NCBI GenBank assembly: GCA_900553015.1 | Contig: USBY01000003.1 | Location: forward strand, 1 to 64,000 | Direction: 5' to 3' | Source of the DNA: an uncultured Clostridium sp. | GTDB lineage: Bacteria; Bacillota; Clostridia; TANB77; CAG-508 | DNA: 64,000 nucleotides | In this document: in pieces, positions 40,870 to 49,682 of the stretch | Numbering within the stretch: the stretch's first letter is position 1 | Layout of the letters: each line of letters opens with the position of its first letter | Position numbers and translations under genes: made by a program | The notes under the pieces: generated by a model | What the model was told of the DNA's origin: nothing | The model's database searches: none | The model's input: the letters and a program-made list of their open reading frames with translations, nothing else

Positions 40870-40918
40870 AGACGGCGGGTACGAAAGTTATGATTTCGTA
40901 TCCGTTGTTTTTTATTTA
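40870..40918 (+). terminator. Terminator of the 133-residue cassette gene
   Basis: ACGGCGGGTACGAAA can pair with TTTCGTATCCGTTGT, followed by TTTTTTATTT. Confidence 0.75.
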
Positions 40919-40975
40919 TAGAAAAAATCAAAGAGTTTTACGTATATTATATAAAACTAAATTTACATAATGTAT

Positions 40976-41508
40976 TTGACAAATATAGGAAGAATATAGT
41001 ATAATAACAAACAGTGGTTATCCAAATATTGGGTACAATAAAGAGATTTAAGTTTTATATATGATAAAGAAGAATAGCTATTAACTATATATGTCCGGAA
41101 ATATAATGTATAGTAAAAAATAGTTATAAAAGTATTAAGAGCGTTTTTAGTAATTATTGTATATGATGTTATAATTTTGTGTATATTAAAAAAGAGAGCA
41201 TTTTATGTAAAAATAATTATAACTATATGGGCGGAAATAATATTCTAAAAAAATATATTTATTACTAATGTAGTAATAAAATATTTTTGATGGAATTAGA
41301 AACATCAATTAAGAAAAAGCGAGATTTTTTAATAATAAAAATAGGACAATTAGAAATATTATAGTAGATATAATATTTCTTTAGCTAATGAAAATTCTTC
41401 TAATCATAGATAAGTTTAAATTAAGTCATTAACAGAAATTTTAATTTTGTTAGCTTGACTATAATTGGACTTGACCATTAAATTTAGAAAGAAGGAGTAG
41501 ATAAAATA
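40976..41508 (+). promoter_or_regulatory. Promoter and long structured leader of RNase J
   Basis: TTGACA, 18 nt, TATAAT at 40976-41005 would start a leader of about 490 nt with no ORF of note. It holds a perfect 12-bp hairpin (AGAAATATTATA/TATAATATTTCT, 41352-41380), a second long AT-rich hairpin around ATTTATTACTA/TAGTAATAAAAT (about 41254-41288) and a box that occurs twice (TAACTATATATGTCCGGAAA near 41082 and AACTATATGGGCGGAAA near 41221). The remainder shows nothing I recognise. The leader may control RNase J at the RNA level. Confidence 0.5.
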
Positions 41509-43365
41509 ATGACAGAAGAGAAGAAAAACTTAGAGAATGAGAAAAAAGTAGGTACAAATTCACAAAGAAGAAGAAAGAATTATACTACTAAAACAAAACA
41601 AGAAACAGTAAAACAAACTAATACAGAAAATGTTAAACAAACAAGAAGTAAAACAAATACAAGAAAAACTAAGAAAGGAACAGCAAAGCAAGAAGATTTC
41701 AGATTTAAACCAAGTAATTTAAAAATTATTCCATTAGGTGGTTTACACGAAATTGGAAAAAATATAACAGTATTTGAATACGAAAATGATATTATTATAG
41801 TAGATTGCGGTTTAGCTTTTCCAGAAGATGATATGCTTGGTGTCGATTTAGTTATACCAGATATTTCATACTTAGAGAAAAATAAAGATAAAATAAGAGC
41901 ACTAATTATTACACATGGTCACGAAGATCATATTGGTGCTATACCATATTTATTAAAAAAGATAAATGTACCAATTTATGCAACAAGATTAACTTGTGGA
42001 CTTATAAGAAATAAATTAGAAGAACATAAGTTAGTAAAATCTACAAAATTAGTAGAGGTTAAACAAGGAGAAGTTGTAAAAGCAGGGAAATTTAGTGTTG
42101 AATTTATAAGAAGTTCACACAGTATTCCAGATTCTGTTGCATTAGCTATTAAATCACCAGCAGGAACAGTAATTCATACAGGTGATTTTAAAATTGACTA
42201 TACACCAATAGATGGACAAATAATGGATTTTGGACGTTTAGCAGAACTTGGTAATGAAGGTGTTTTAGCACTTATGTCAGACAGTACAAACTCAGAAAGA
42301 AAAGGATATACAATGTCTGAGAAAACTGTAGGTGATGTATTCGAAAGACTATTCCAAGGTTGCAGAAAAAGAATAGTTGTTGCTACATTTGCCTCAAACG
42401 TTCACAGAGTTCAACAAATTGTAAATTGTGCTGTAAGATATAACAGAAAAATTGCTGTTTGTGGTAGAAGTATGATAAACATGATAAATACAGCAAGGGA
42501 ATTAGATTATATTAAAGTTCCAGATAATGTATTTATAGATATAGACATGATAAAGAACTATACAGACGATCAACTAGTAATAATAACAACAGGAAGTCAA
42601 GGAGAACCAATGTCTGCACTTACAAGAATGGCTTCAGGGGAACATAGAAAAGTTCAAATAACACCTGATGATTTAATAATTATATCTGCAAATCCAATAC
42701 CAGGAAACGAGAAATTAGTTTCTAAAGTAATAGATGATTTAATGCAAATAGGTGCAGAAGTTGTATATAGTTCACTAGCAGATGTACACGTTTCTGGACA
42801 CGCTTGCCAAGAAGAACAAAGACTAATGATATCATTAGTAAAACCAAAATATTTCTTACCAGTACATGGTGAATACAGACAATTAAAAGCTCATGCAGAA
42901 ACAGCAGAAGAAATGGGAATAGATAAAGATAATATATTTATGCTTACAAATGGTAGAGTATTAGAAATGAACCAAGAAGAAGCTAAATTTACAACAAGTG
43001 TACAATCTGGTAGAGTATTAGTTGATGGTTTAGGAGTAGGAGATGTTGGAAATATTGTACTTCGTGATAGACAACATTTATCTCAAGATGGTTTAATTAT
43101 AATTGTTATGACAATGGATTCTGCTACAGGAGAAATTGTTGCAGGACCAGATGTAATTTCTAGAGGATTTGTATATGTAAGAGAATCAGAAAACTTAATG
43201 GAAAATGTTAAGGCTGTTATAAGAAACGAAATAGAAAAATGTGAAAGAAATCATATTACAGATTGGTCTACAATTAAATCTAATTTAAGAGATAATTTAA
43301 AAGATTATATTGCACAAAAAACAAAGAGAAACCCAATGATTTTGCCTATTATTATGGAAGTATAA
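41509..43365 (+). CDS. rnj: Ribonuclease J
   Basis: 618 residues. The first 60 residues are a basic, Lys/Thr/Arg-rich extension not needed for catalysis. The metallo-beta-lactamase core follows with THGHEDHIGA (about 138-147), the beta-CASP part (CGRSMINM; TTGSQGEPMSALTRMA) and HVSGHACQEE, and the C-terminal domain. It degrades and matures RNA from the 5' end and also cuts internally, in the cytoplasm. The N-terminal extension is longer than in Bacillus enzymes. Confidence 0.94.
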   Translation: MTEEKKNLENEKKVGTNSQRRRKNYTTKTKQETVKQTNTENVKQTRSKTNTRKTKKGTAKQEDFRFKPSNLKIIPLGGLHEIGKNITVFEYENDIIIVDCGLAFPEDDMLGVDLVIPDISYLEKNKDKIRALIITHGHEDHIGAIPYLLKKINVPIYATRLTCGLIRNKLEEHKLVKSTKLVEVKQGEVVKAGKFSVEFIRSSHSIPDSVALAIKSPAGTVIHTGDFKIDYTPIDGQIMDFGRLAELGNEGVLALMSDSTNSERKGYTMSEKTVGDVFERLFQGCRKRIVVATFASNVHRVQQIVNCAVRYNRKIAVCGRSMINMINTARELDYIKVPDNVFIDIDMIKNYTDDQLVIITTGSQGEPMSALTRMASGEHRKVQITPDDLIIISANPIPGNEKLVSKVIDDLMQIGAEVVYSSLADVHVSGHACQEEQRLMISLVKPKYFLPVHGEYRQLKAHAETAEEMGIDKDNIFMLTNGRVLEMNQEEAKFTTSVQSGRVLVDGLGVGDVGNIVLRDRQHLSQDGLIIIVMTMDSATGEIVAGPDVISRGFVYVRESENLMENVKAVIRNEIEKCERNHITDWSTIKSNLRDNLKDYIAQKTKRNPMILPIIMEV

Positions 43366-43400
43366 TAAAATGCAGATAGAAAAAAGAAAAAGAAAAGGAA

Positions 43401-43433
43401 AAGAGGGAAAAGGGGACGTTCCTTAAATCCCTG
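43401..43433. repeat. Dispersed GGGGACGTTCC repeat, copy 3
   Basis: AGGGAAAAGGGGACGTTCC followed by TTAAATCCCTG, one unit, directly after rnj. Confidence 0.7.
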
Positions 43434-43452
43434 TTTATGTGCTTATGCAAAG

Positions 43453-43484
43453 AATACCAAGCTATAAAGGGCTTGGTATTTTGT
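43453..43484 (+). terminator. Terminator after rnj
   Basis: AATACCAAGC pairs with GCTTGGTATT, followed by TTGTATTTG. Confidence 0.75.
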
Positions 43485-43520
43485 ATTTGTTAGTTTTTTG
43501 AGATATATTTAACATACTGC

Positions 43521-43556
43521 AAAAAGGAGCCAAGCAGGTGCTTGGACTCCTTTTTG
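43521..43556 (-). terminator. Terminator of the 67-residue cassette gene
   Basis: AAAAAGGAG and CTCCTTTTT enclose an inner CAAGCA/TGCTTG stem. It lies directly after the stop on the minus strand. Confidence 0.8.
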
Positions 43557-43760
43557 TCATTGGATAACGTCGTCTGGGAGTGATTCTGTTTTATCGCCAG
43601 GATAGTAACTTTCAACTTCATATGGAACGTCAGAAAAAAATCGACGTATTTTTCCGTCTGTAAAGGCTACGAATCCTCTTCCGCGTTCAACTTCCGTCAC
43701 ATTTTCGAAATTCCTTAACTCACCATTCCAAATGATAATCACATTGTTTATTATATCCAT
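43557..43760 (-). CDS. Foreign-looking small cassette gene, unknown function
   Basis: 67 residues from the ATG that follows AAGGAGG by 6 nt (MDIINNV). The sequence is beta-rich: IIIWNGELRNF, GRGFVAFTDGKIRRFF, VPYEVESYYPGD. No family is recognised. Arginine codons CGC, CGT and CGA are all used, unlike the AGA-dominated neighbours, and the GC content is higher. It sits alone between rnj and argH with its own terminator. Confidence 0.65.
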   Translation of the reverse strand: MDIINNVIIIWNGELRNFENVTEVERGRGFVAFTDGKIRRFFSDVPYEVESYYPGDKTESLPDDVIQ

Positions 43761-43870
43761 AAGTCCTCCTTCTGCCAAATGCTGGCATCATCTTTTCAAT
43801 AATTATCACCTTTAATTATACTATATTTCAGCTTTTTTCGCAAATTAAGAAGCTATATTTGTATAATACT

Positions 43871-45250
43871 TTATTTTAATATATCTAGTTCTTTTTCAAC
43901 TAACTCTATCTGTTTTTCCACTTGTTCTTTAGCTGGTCCACCTATAATATTTCTTTTATTTACACAGTTAATTAAATCAATTGCTTGGTAAACATCTTGC
44001 TCAAAAACAGGGTTGAATTGTTTATACACACTTAAATCCAATTTTTCTAAGGTTGTATTATTCTCGATACAATATTTTACGATATTTCCTACAACTTTAT
44101 AAGCATCACGGAAAGGTAAGCCTTTTTCTACTAAATAGTCTGCACAATCAGTAGCATTAATAAAACCTTTTTCAGCAGCAGCTTTCATATTTTCTTTAAG
44201 TACAGTCATAGTCTTTATTAAAGGATCTATTGTAGAAAGACTTAAATTTACTGTATCAATAGCATCAAATACTAATTCTTTGTCTTCTTGCATATCTTTA
44301 TTATAGGCAAGAGGAGTTCCCTTCATAACAGTAAGCATTCCCATTAAGCTACCATAAACTCGTCCGGTTTTGCCTCTAATTAATTCTGTAATATCTGGAT
44401 TTTTCTTTTGAGGCATTATAGAAGAACCAGTAGAAAAAGCATCATCCAATTCTACAAACTTAAATTCCCATGAACTCCATAATATAATTTCTTCACTTAT
44501 TCTTGATAGATGCATCATTATAATAGAAATATCTGCTAACAATTCTATTATAAAATCTCTGTCTGAAACACCATCTAGACTATTATTCGTAATTTTTGAA
44601 AAGCCTAATTCTTTTGCTTCAAATTCTCTGTCTAGATTATATGTTGTTCCAGCTAAAGCACAACTACCAATAGGACATGTATCGATTCTTCCATAAGTTT
44701 CAGTTAATCTTTCCATATCTCTTTTAAACATTTCTACATATGCCATTAAGTGATGTGCAAATGTTATTGGTTGGGCTCTTTGCATATGTGTATATCCAGG
44801 CATGATTGTTTCAGTATTTTCTTTTGCTTTTTCTAGTAATGTATAGATTAAATTTTTTAGATTTTGCTTTATTTCTATAACTTGCTTTTTTAAATACATT
44901 CTAATATCTAATGCGACTTGGTCATTTCTACTTCTTGCTGTATGTAGTTTTTTACCACTTTGACCAATTCTTTTGGTTAATTCAGCTTCTATAAACATAT
45001 GGATATCTTCAGCATTTGGGTCAAATTCTAAAGAACCATTTTCGATATCCTTTAAAATAGAATTTAATCCAAATATTATTTTACTTTCATCATCTTTTTC
45101 TATTATGTGTTGTTTTGCTAGCATTTTTGCATGTGCAATACTGCCTTCGATATCTTCTTTATACATTTTATGATCAAATCTGATAGAAGAATTAAAATCA
45201 TTAGTTCTTTTATCTAAAGTTTTAGAAAACCTTCCTTCCCACATAGGCAT
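43871..45250 (-). CDS. argH: Argininosuccinate lyase
   Basis: 459 residues. The fumarase/lyase signature GSSIMPQKKNPD is at about 276-287, with TARSRNDQVALD (about 103-114) and PGYTHMQRAQP (about 150-160) in place. It splits argininosuccinate into arginine and fumarate. It starts 15 nt after argG, in one operon controlled by the T-box upstream of argG. Confidence 0.96.
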   Translation of the reverse strand: MPMWEGRFSKTLDKRTNDFNSSIRFDHKMYKEDIEGSIAHAKMLAKQHIIEKDDESKIIFGLNSILKDIENGSLEFDPNAEDIHMFIEAELTKRIGQSGKKLHTARSRNDQVALDIRMYLKKQVIEIKQNLKNLIYTLLEKAKENTETIMPGYTHMQRAQPITFAHHLMAYVEMFKRDMERLTETYGRIDTCPIGSCALAGTTYNLDREFEAKELGFSKITNNSLDGVSDRDFIIELLADISIIMMHLSRISEEIILWSSWEFKFVELDDAFSTGSSIMPQKKNPDITELIRGKTGRVYGSLMGMLTVMKGTPLAYNKDMQEDKELVFDAIDTVNLSLSTIDPLIKTMTVLKENMKAAAEKGFINATDCADYLVEKGLPFRDAYKVVGNIVKYCIENNTTLEKLDLSVYKQFNPVFEQDVYQAIDLINCVNKRNIIGGPAKEQVEKQIELVEKELDILK

Positions 45251-45265
45251 ATTAAATCGCCTCCT

Positions 45266-46474
45266 TTATAATTTTTTCATTTTTGCTATTGTCTTAGTTG
45301 GTAACCCATATAGATTTATAAATCCTGCTGCATCTTTTTGATTATAATCATCATCTTCATTAAAAGATGCTGTTTGTACAGAATATAAAGAATAAGGACT
45401 TTCTAATCCATTTGGAATAATATTTCCTTTATAAAGTTTTAAACCAACTTTTCCAGTTACTGTTTCTTGTGTTTTATCTACAAAACTGTTTATTGCATCT
45501 TTTAGAGGTGTATACCATTTAGCGTCATATAATAACTCACCTAATTTATTACCAACAATTTGTTTAAAATGCATTGTGTCTTTATCTAGGCAAATTGTTT
45601 CTAATAGGGAATGAGCTTTATATATTATTGTTCCACCTGGTGTTTCATAAACTCCTCTTGACTTCATACCAACTAATCTGTTTTCTACCATATCTAATAT
45701 TCCAATTCCATTTTCTCCACCTAGCTTATTTAATTTCTCTATTAAAGTTACTAAATCTAAATGTTCACCATTTAAAGCGATAGGTACACCTTTTTCGAAT
45801 TCAATTTCTATAATTGTTTCCTCATCTTTTGCTTGTTTTGGAGTAACTCCCATTTCTAAAATTTCATCATATTTTGGAACATTAGCGATATCCTCTAAAT
45901 CTAAACCTTCATGAGATAAATGCCATAAATTTTTATCCTTAGAATAGTTTGTTTCTCTAGTTATTTTTAATGGAATTTTATGTTTTTCTGCATACTCAAT
46001 CGCGTCATCTCTTCCTTTTATATCCCATAATCTCCATGGGGCAATGACAGGCATATCTGGTGCTAGAGCTTTTATTGCAAGTTCAAATCTCACTTGGTCA
46101 TTACCTTTTCCAGTACAACCATGGCAAATAGCATCAGCATTTTCTTTTTTTGCAATTTCAACTAATTTTTTGGCAAGTAAAGGTCTTGTAAAAGGTGTTC
46201 CTAATAAATATTGACCCTCATATGTTGCACCTGCTTTAATTGCTGGTAAAATATATTCATTTACAAGTTCATCTTTTAAATCTAAAATATATGCTTTAGA
46301 AGCTCCTGTTTTTAGAGCTTTTTCTTCTAATCCTTCTAATTCATCTTTGCCTTGACCAACATCTCCTGTTACAGCTATTACTTCACAATTATTATAATTT
46401 TCTTTTAGCCATGTAATTATTACAGAAGTGTCTAGTCCACCTGAATATGATAAAACTATTTTTTTATAACTCAT
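45266..46474 (-). CDS. argG: Argininosuccinate synthase
   Basis: 402 residues from the ATG preceded by AGGAGG; a longer reading from 46504 lies inside the leader. The ATP-binding P-loop SYSGGLDTSV is at about 7-16, and AICHGCTGKGNDQVRFE at about 111-127. It joins citrulline and aspartate using ATP. First gene of the argG-argH operon. Confidence 0.96.
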   Translation of the reverse strand: MSYKKIVLSYSGGLDTSVIITWLKENYNNCEVIAVTGDVGQGKDELEGLEEKALKTGASKAYILDLKDELVNEYILPAIKAGATYEGQYLLGTPFTRPLLAKKLVEIAKKENADAICHGCTGKGNDQVRFELAIKALAPDMPVIAPWRLWDIKGRDDAIEYAEKHKIPLKITRETNYSKDKNLWHLSHEGLDLEDIANVPKYDEILEMGVTPKQAKDEETIIEIEFEKGVPIALNGEHLDLVTLIEKLNKLGGENGIGILDMVENRLVGMKSRGVYETPGGTIIYKAHSLLETICLDKDTMHFKQIVGNKLGELLYDAKWYTPLKDAINSFVDKTQETVTGKVGLKLYKGNIIPNGLESPYSLYSVQTASFNEDDDYNQKDAAGFINLYGLPTKTIAKMKKL

Positions 46475-46519
46475 TTTAAATCCTCCTTTTTTTAGTATTA
46501 GCAATTCATATAGAAAAAT

Positions 46520-46792
46520 AAAAAAAATAGCGTCTCTTGAAAGAGACGCTATTAACGTGGTACCACTCTAATTATCTATATAAATAAAAATTCTATATAA
46601 ATCACTCATCTCAGTAACGCCGAGTCCGCGAGTTATGATACTAAGTGTAAACTGTTCCCATAACCACTCATAAGTTCTTTTCATTTTATACTACACATGT
46701 TAGCTCTCACTCTACCTAACTCGCTGTCGGTTCATATAAAACTACTCTCTTAATCATCGATTTTTTTATTCGCGCTTTTTATGTACATTTTT
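46520..46792 (-). promoter_or_regulatory. T-box riboswitch leader of argG-argH
   Basis: The minus strand shows the T-box core AGAGTGGTACCACG, followed by a hairpin TAGCGTCTC/GAGACGCTA and a T-run (terminator at about 46521-46553). Upstream are stem I elements: AGAGAGTAG (specifier loop 5' side), GGTAGAGTGAGAGC (apical part) and the 3' side TATAAAATGAAAAGAAC. Uncharged tRNA would favour the antiterminator and turn the operon on. The specifier triplet is probably AGA (Arg) in AAAAGAAC, which fits the pathway, but AAG or GAA cannot be excluded by eye. Confidence 0.88.
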
Positions 46793-46822
46793 AGTATAAC
46801 ACAAAAATGAAATTATTGTCAA
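46793..46822 (-). promoter_or_regulatory. Promoter of the argGH T-box transcript
   Basis: TTGACA, 18 nt, TATACT on the minus strand, just upstream of the T-box leader. Confidence 0.75.
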
Positions 46823-46865
46823 CTAAAAATTATGTAAACATAAGAATTTGTAAAAAATATAAAAG

Positions 46866-46888
46866 AAAGAGGGGCAGAAGCCCCTCAG
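46866..46888 (-). terminator. Terminator of the 136-residue cassette gene
   Basis: GAGGGGC and GCCCCTC (GAGGGGCTTCTGCCCCTC on the minus strand) directly after the stop, followed by a T-containing tract. Confidence 0.75.
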
Positions 46889-46894
46889 TTTGTG

Positions 46895-47305
46895 CTAAGC
46901 AATCACCTCGATCTCGCGCGGCTGGTAGAACGAATCCGCAGAGACGTTGAAGTACAGGTTGGTACAAGTGATGTACTCAAACCTGCGAGCCACCTCGAGC
47001 AACTGGTAGAGAACGTCTTGCTCGATGAGGGGAGCTGCGCCATTTGGAAAAACGAGTTCCATGTAAATGGAATCGCAGACCGAGTAGCACATGTCCCTAA
47101 AGTGCCCAACGTCACCGACCGTCATAAACGCAGGCTCCAACGACTCGATGAACAGCTCCCAAGGGGTGCTGCAGTCGAAGTCAATGGAAAAGGTTTTGGA
47201 CGACTCAGCTGAGGATGGAAAATAGAACTTCCATGCCCAGTCATTTGGACTACTACCAATTTCCTCAACGAGAATGAGTTGGATTGCATTGCTAGATGTA
47301 GTCAT
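46895..47305 (-). CDS. Foreign-looking GC-rich cassette gene, unknown function
   Basis: 136 residues from the ATG after GAAAGGAC (MTTSSNAIQL). No recognised domain, no membrane helix; acidic and rich in aromatic residues (PNDWAWKFYFPSS, YQLLEVARRFEYITC). Codon choice is strikingly different from the surroundings, with many GAG, CTG/CTC, GTC and TCG codons and GC near half. It stands between the argG T-box and gltX with its own terminator. Origin by transfer is inferred from composition only. Confidence 0.65.
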   Translation of the reverse strand: MTTSSNAIQLILVEEIGSSPNDWAWKFYFPSSAESSKTFSIDFDCSTPWELFIESLEPAFMTVGDVGHFRDMCYSVCDSIYMELVFPNGAAPLIEQDVLYQLLEVARRFEYITCTNLYFNVSADSFYQPREIEVIA

Positions 47306-47409
47306 AACTTGTCCTTTCTCGACTACAAATGTGTACGGTGTACATAAAATATTATAACATAAAAAGGGAGAAAACGCAAAAATTTCCAAGGGTTCTAACC
47401 TATAATATT

Positions 47410-47448
47410 AATGAGGATGAGATGTGGCAATACATCTCATCCTCATTA
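47410..47448 (-). terminator. Terminator of the 77-residue cassette gene
   Basis: AATGAGGATGAGATGT pairs perfectly (16 bp) with ACATCTCATCCTCATT around a 6-nt loop. Confidence 0.75.
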
Positions 47449-47478
47449 TCAAATTTCTTACAGAGCTAAAAAGAAAAA

Positions 47479-47712
47479 TTAATCATTTTTAGTCTCGGCT
47501 GCTGGTGTGATAACAGATCCCGGAAACATTTCCAGCAAACGAGGAATGCCTCCGCCAAAAACGATTCCCCCACGAAAACTTGCATCAACAAATTCTTCAG
47601 AAGTAGGTTCACGTCCAGAATCTACTGTTACTCTCCCAGTTTCAAGAGAAATTGTAATAATTTCTCCTGTTTCGGAATTTTTAAATTGAATTCCTGATAA
47701 TTGTAATGCCAT
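47479..47712 (-). CDS. Small cassette gene, unknown function
   Basis: 77 residues from ATG after AGGAGG (MALQLSGIQF). Pattern: IQFKNSETGEIITISLETGRVTVDSG, then REPTSEEFVDASFRGG and IPRLLEMFPG. No family recognised; soluble. Same plan as its neighbours: strong ribosome binding site, one gene, own perfect hairpin terminator. The minus-strand gene lies 173 nt upstream of the 136-residue cassette gene, and both are transcribed away from gltX. Confidence 0.6.
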   Translation of the reverse strand: MALQLSGIQFKNSETGEIITISLETGRVTVDSGREPTSEEFVDASFRGGIVFGGGIPRLLEMFPGSVITPAAETKND

Positions 47713-47859
47713 GTTGTTTTCCTCCTGCCATTTGGCTTGAGACAAGAACATATATAATTACAGAAATTAGCTTCTGCAATTCATGTTCCATCAATAAAGT
47801 TACATATAAAATTATATAGCAGAAGCACATTTATGTCAACAAAAAACAAAGTTTGGCTC

Positions 47860-47888
47860 TTGATATAAAGGCAATTATATTGTATAAT
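47860..47888 (+). promoter_or_regulatory. Predicted promoter of gltX
   Basis: TTGATA, 17 nt, TATAAT, about 115 nt before gltX; two repeat elements lie in the leader. Confidence 0.65.
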
Positions 47889-47896
47889 AAAAAAGA

Positions 47897-47931
47897 TTTT
47901 GAACTTTAGGGACGGAGCTAAAAGTTCAAAA
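47897..47931. repeat. TTTTGAACTTT hairpin repeat, copy 1
   Basis: TTTTGAACTTT and AAAGTTCAAAA enclose AGGGACGGAGCTA. The same element, loop included, recurs before nadE at 51683. Confidence 0.75.
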
Positions 47932-47954
47932 ATAATTTAAATATTAAAAATAAA

Positions 47955-47984
47955 AAGGGATTATAGGAACGTCCCCAAATCCCG
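47955..47984. repeat. Dispersed GGGGACGTTCC repeat, copy 4
   Basis: AGGGATTATAGGAACGTCCC followed by CAAATCCCG, one unit in the gltX leader, reversed relative to copy 1. Confidence 0.7.
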
Positions 47985-48002
47985 ATAAAGGAGAGAGAAT
48001 TA

Positions 48003-49661
48003 ATGGACTATAAAGATTTAGCAAATTTAATATTTCCAGATGTAAAACCAATAGAATACTATGAGGAAAAATATCCAAGAAGAAACCTAAAAGAAGGTGC
48101 TATAGTTAGTAGATTTGCACCAAGTCCAACAGGATTTGTACATATTGGTGGATTATACCAAGCTTTAGTTGCAAGAAAAGTTGCAACACAAACAGAAGGA
48201 GTATTTTTCTTAAGAATAGAAGATACAGATCAAAAAAGAGAAGTAGAAAATGGTATTACAGATATCGTTAATTCTTTAAAAGATTTTGGTATAGAAGAAG
48301 ACGAAGGAATGATAAATGAAACAGAAGAAAAAGGTAATTATGGTCCATATAAACAATCTTTAAGAGGAGATATTTATAGATCATATGCTAAATACATGAT
48401 AGAACTTGGAAAAGCATATCCATGTTTCTGCTCAGCCGAAGAAGTTGACGAAATAAGAAAAAAACAAGAAGCTGCAAAAGTAAGACCAGGTTATTATGGT
48501 GTGTGGGCAAAATGCAGAAATTTAAGCTTAGAAGAAATGGCAGAAAAAATAAAAGCAGGAGAAAAATATATTATCAGATTTAAATCACCAGGAAGAGAAG
48601 ATAGAAAGATAAAACATCATGATGTAATAAAAGGAAATGTTACTTTCCCAGAAAATGACCAAGATATAGTAATTATTAAAGCTGATGGTCTTCCTACATA
48701 TCATTTTGCACATATTGTAGATGACCACTTAATGGGAACAACACATGTAATAAGAAGTGATGAATGGCTTTCATCTGTTCCATTACATTTACAATTATTC
48801 CAAGAAATTGGATTTAAAGCACCAAAATATGTTCACATTTCACCAATTATGAAAAATGATAATGGAAACAAGAGAAAGCTAAGTAAAAGAAAAGACCCAG
48901 AAGCAGCAGTAAGTTATTATGCAGAACAAGGAATACCAGCAGAAGCAGTAAAAGAATATTTATTAAATATTGCAAATTCAAATTTCGAAAATTGGAGAAG
49001 ACAAAATCCAACAGAAGATATGGAACATTTCGAATTACAATTAAATAAAATGAGTGTAAGTGGAGCTCTATTTGATATGGTTAAATTACTTGATGTTTCA
49101 AAATCAGTTATTTCTAGATTTGATGCAGAAAAAGTATATAATGAATCATTAAAATGGGCAGAAAAATATGATGCAGAATTAGCAGAAATGCTAAAAGCAG
49201 ATAAAGAATATGCTTTAAAAATATTTGGTATAGAAAGAGGAAATAAGAAACCTCGTAAAGATATTGCTAAATGGTCAGACGTTAAAAATGAAATTTCATA
49301 TATGTATGATGAAAAATTTTATGCACAAAATGTAAATTATGAATACCAAAAAATTTCAGATAGTGATAAAATAAAAGCAATATTAGATGAATATATAAAT
49401 AATTATTTTGCTGAAAATGATGATAAGCAAGAATGGTTTAACAAAATAAAAGAATTAGCAGGAAAATTAGGATATGCAAGCGAAGTAAAAGAATTTAAAG
49501 CAAATCCAGATAAATATGAAGCACATGTTGGAGATGTAAGTACAGTGCTAAGAATAGCTTTAACTGGAAGATCAAATACACCAGATATGTATGAAATAAT
49601 GGAAATAATGGGAAAAGATAGAATAAAAGAAAGATTTGAACATGCGAAAAAAGAATTGTAA
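48003..49661 (+). CDS. gltX: Glutamyl-tRNA synthetase
   Basis: 552 residues. Class I motifs are APSPTGFVHIGGLYQ (HIGG, about 39-53) and KRKLSKRKD (KLSKR, about 296-304). The C-terminal anticodon domain is longer than in the usual 480-residue enzyme. The inserted NFENWRRQNPTEDM (about 326-339) and an N-terminal extension of about 33 residues place it with the longer Clostridia-type GluRS. It charges tRNA-Glu. Followed by mscS after 21 nt. Confidence 0.93.
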   Translation: MDYKDLANLIFPDVKPIEYYEEKYPRRNLKEGAIVSRFAPSPTGFVHIGGLYQALVARKVATQTEGVFFLRIEDTDQKREVENGITDIVNSLKDFGIEEDEGMINETEEKGNYGPYKQSLRGDIYRSYAKYMIELGKAYPCFCSAEEVDEIRKKQEAAKVRPGYYGVWAKCRNLSLEEMAEKIKAGEKYIIRFKSPGREDRKIKHHDVIKGNVTFPENDQDIVIIKADGLPTYHFAHIVDDHLMGTTHVIRSDEWLSSVPLHLQLFQEIGFKAPKYVHISPIMKNDNGNKRKLSKRKDPEAAVSYYAEQGIPAEAVKEYLLNIANSNFENWRRQNPTEDMEHFELQLNKMSVSGALFDMVKLLDVSKSVISRFDAEKVYNESLKWAEKYDAELAEMLKADKEYALKIFGIERGNKKPRKDIAKWSDVKNEISYMYDEKFYAQNVNYEYQKISDSDKIKAILDEYINNYFAENDDKQEWFNKIKELAGKLGYASEVKEFKANPDKYEAHVGDVSTVLRIALTGRSNTPDMYEIMEIMGKDRIKERFEHAKKEL

Positions 49662-49682
49662 TTAAACAAGGGAGAATAGCCT

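Noticed and set aside
46892..47212. Plus-strand ORF of 106 residues
   Set aside because: It is antisense to the 136-residue cassette gene, starts without a ribosome binding site and overlaps its terminator side.
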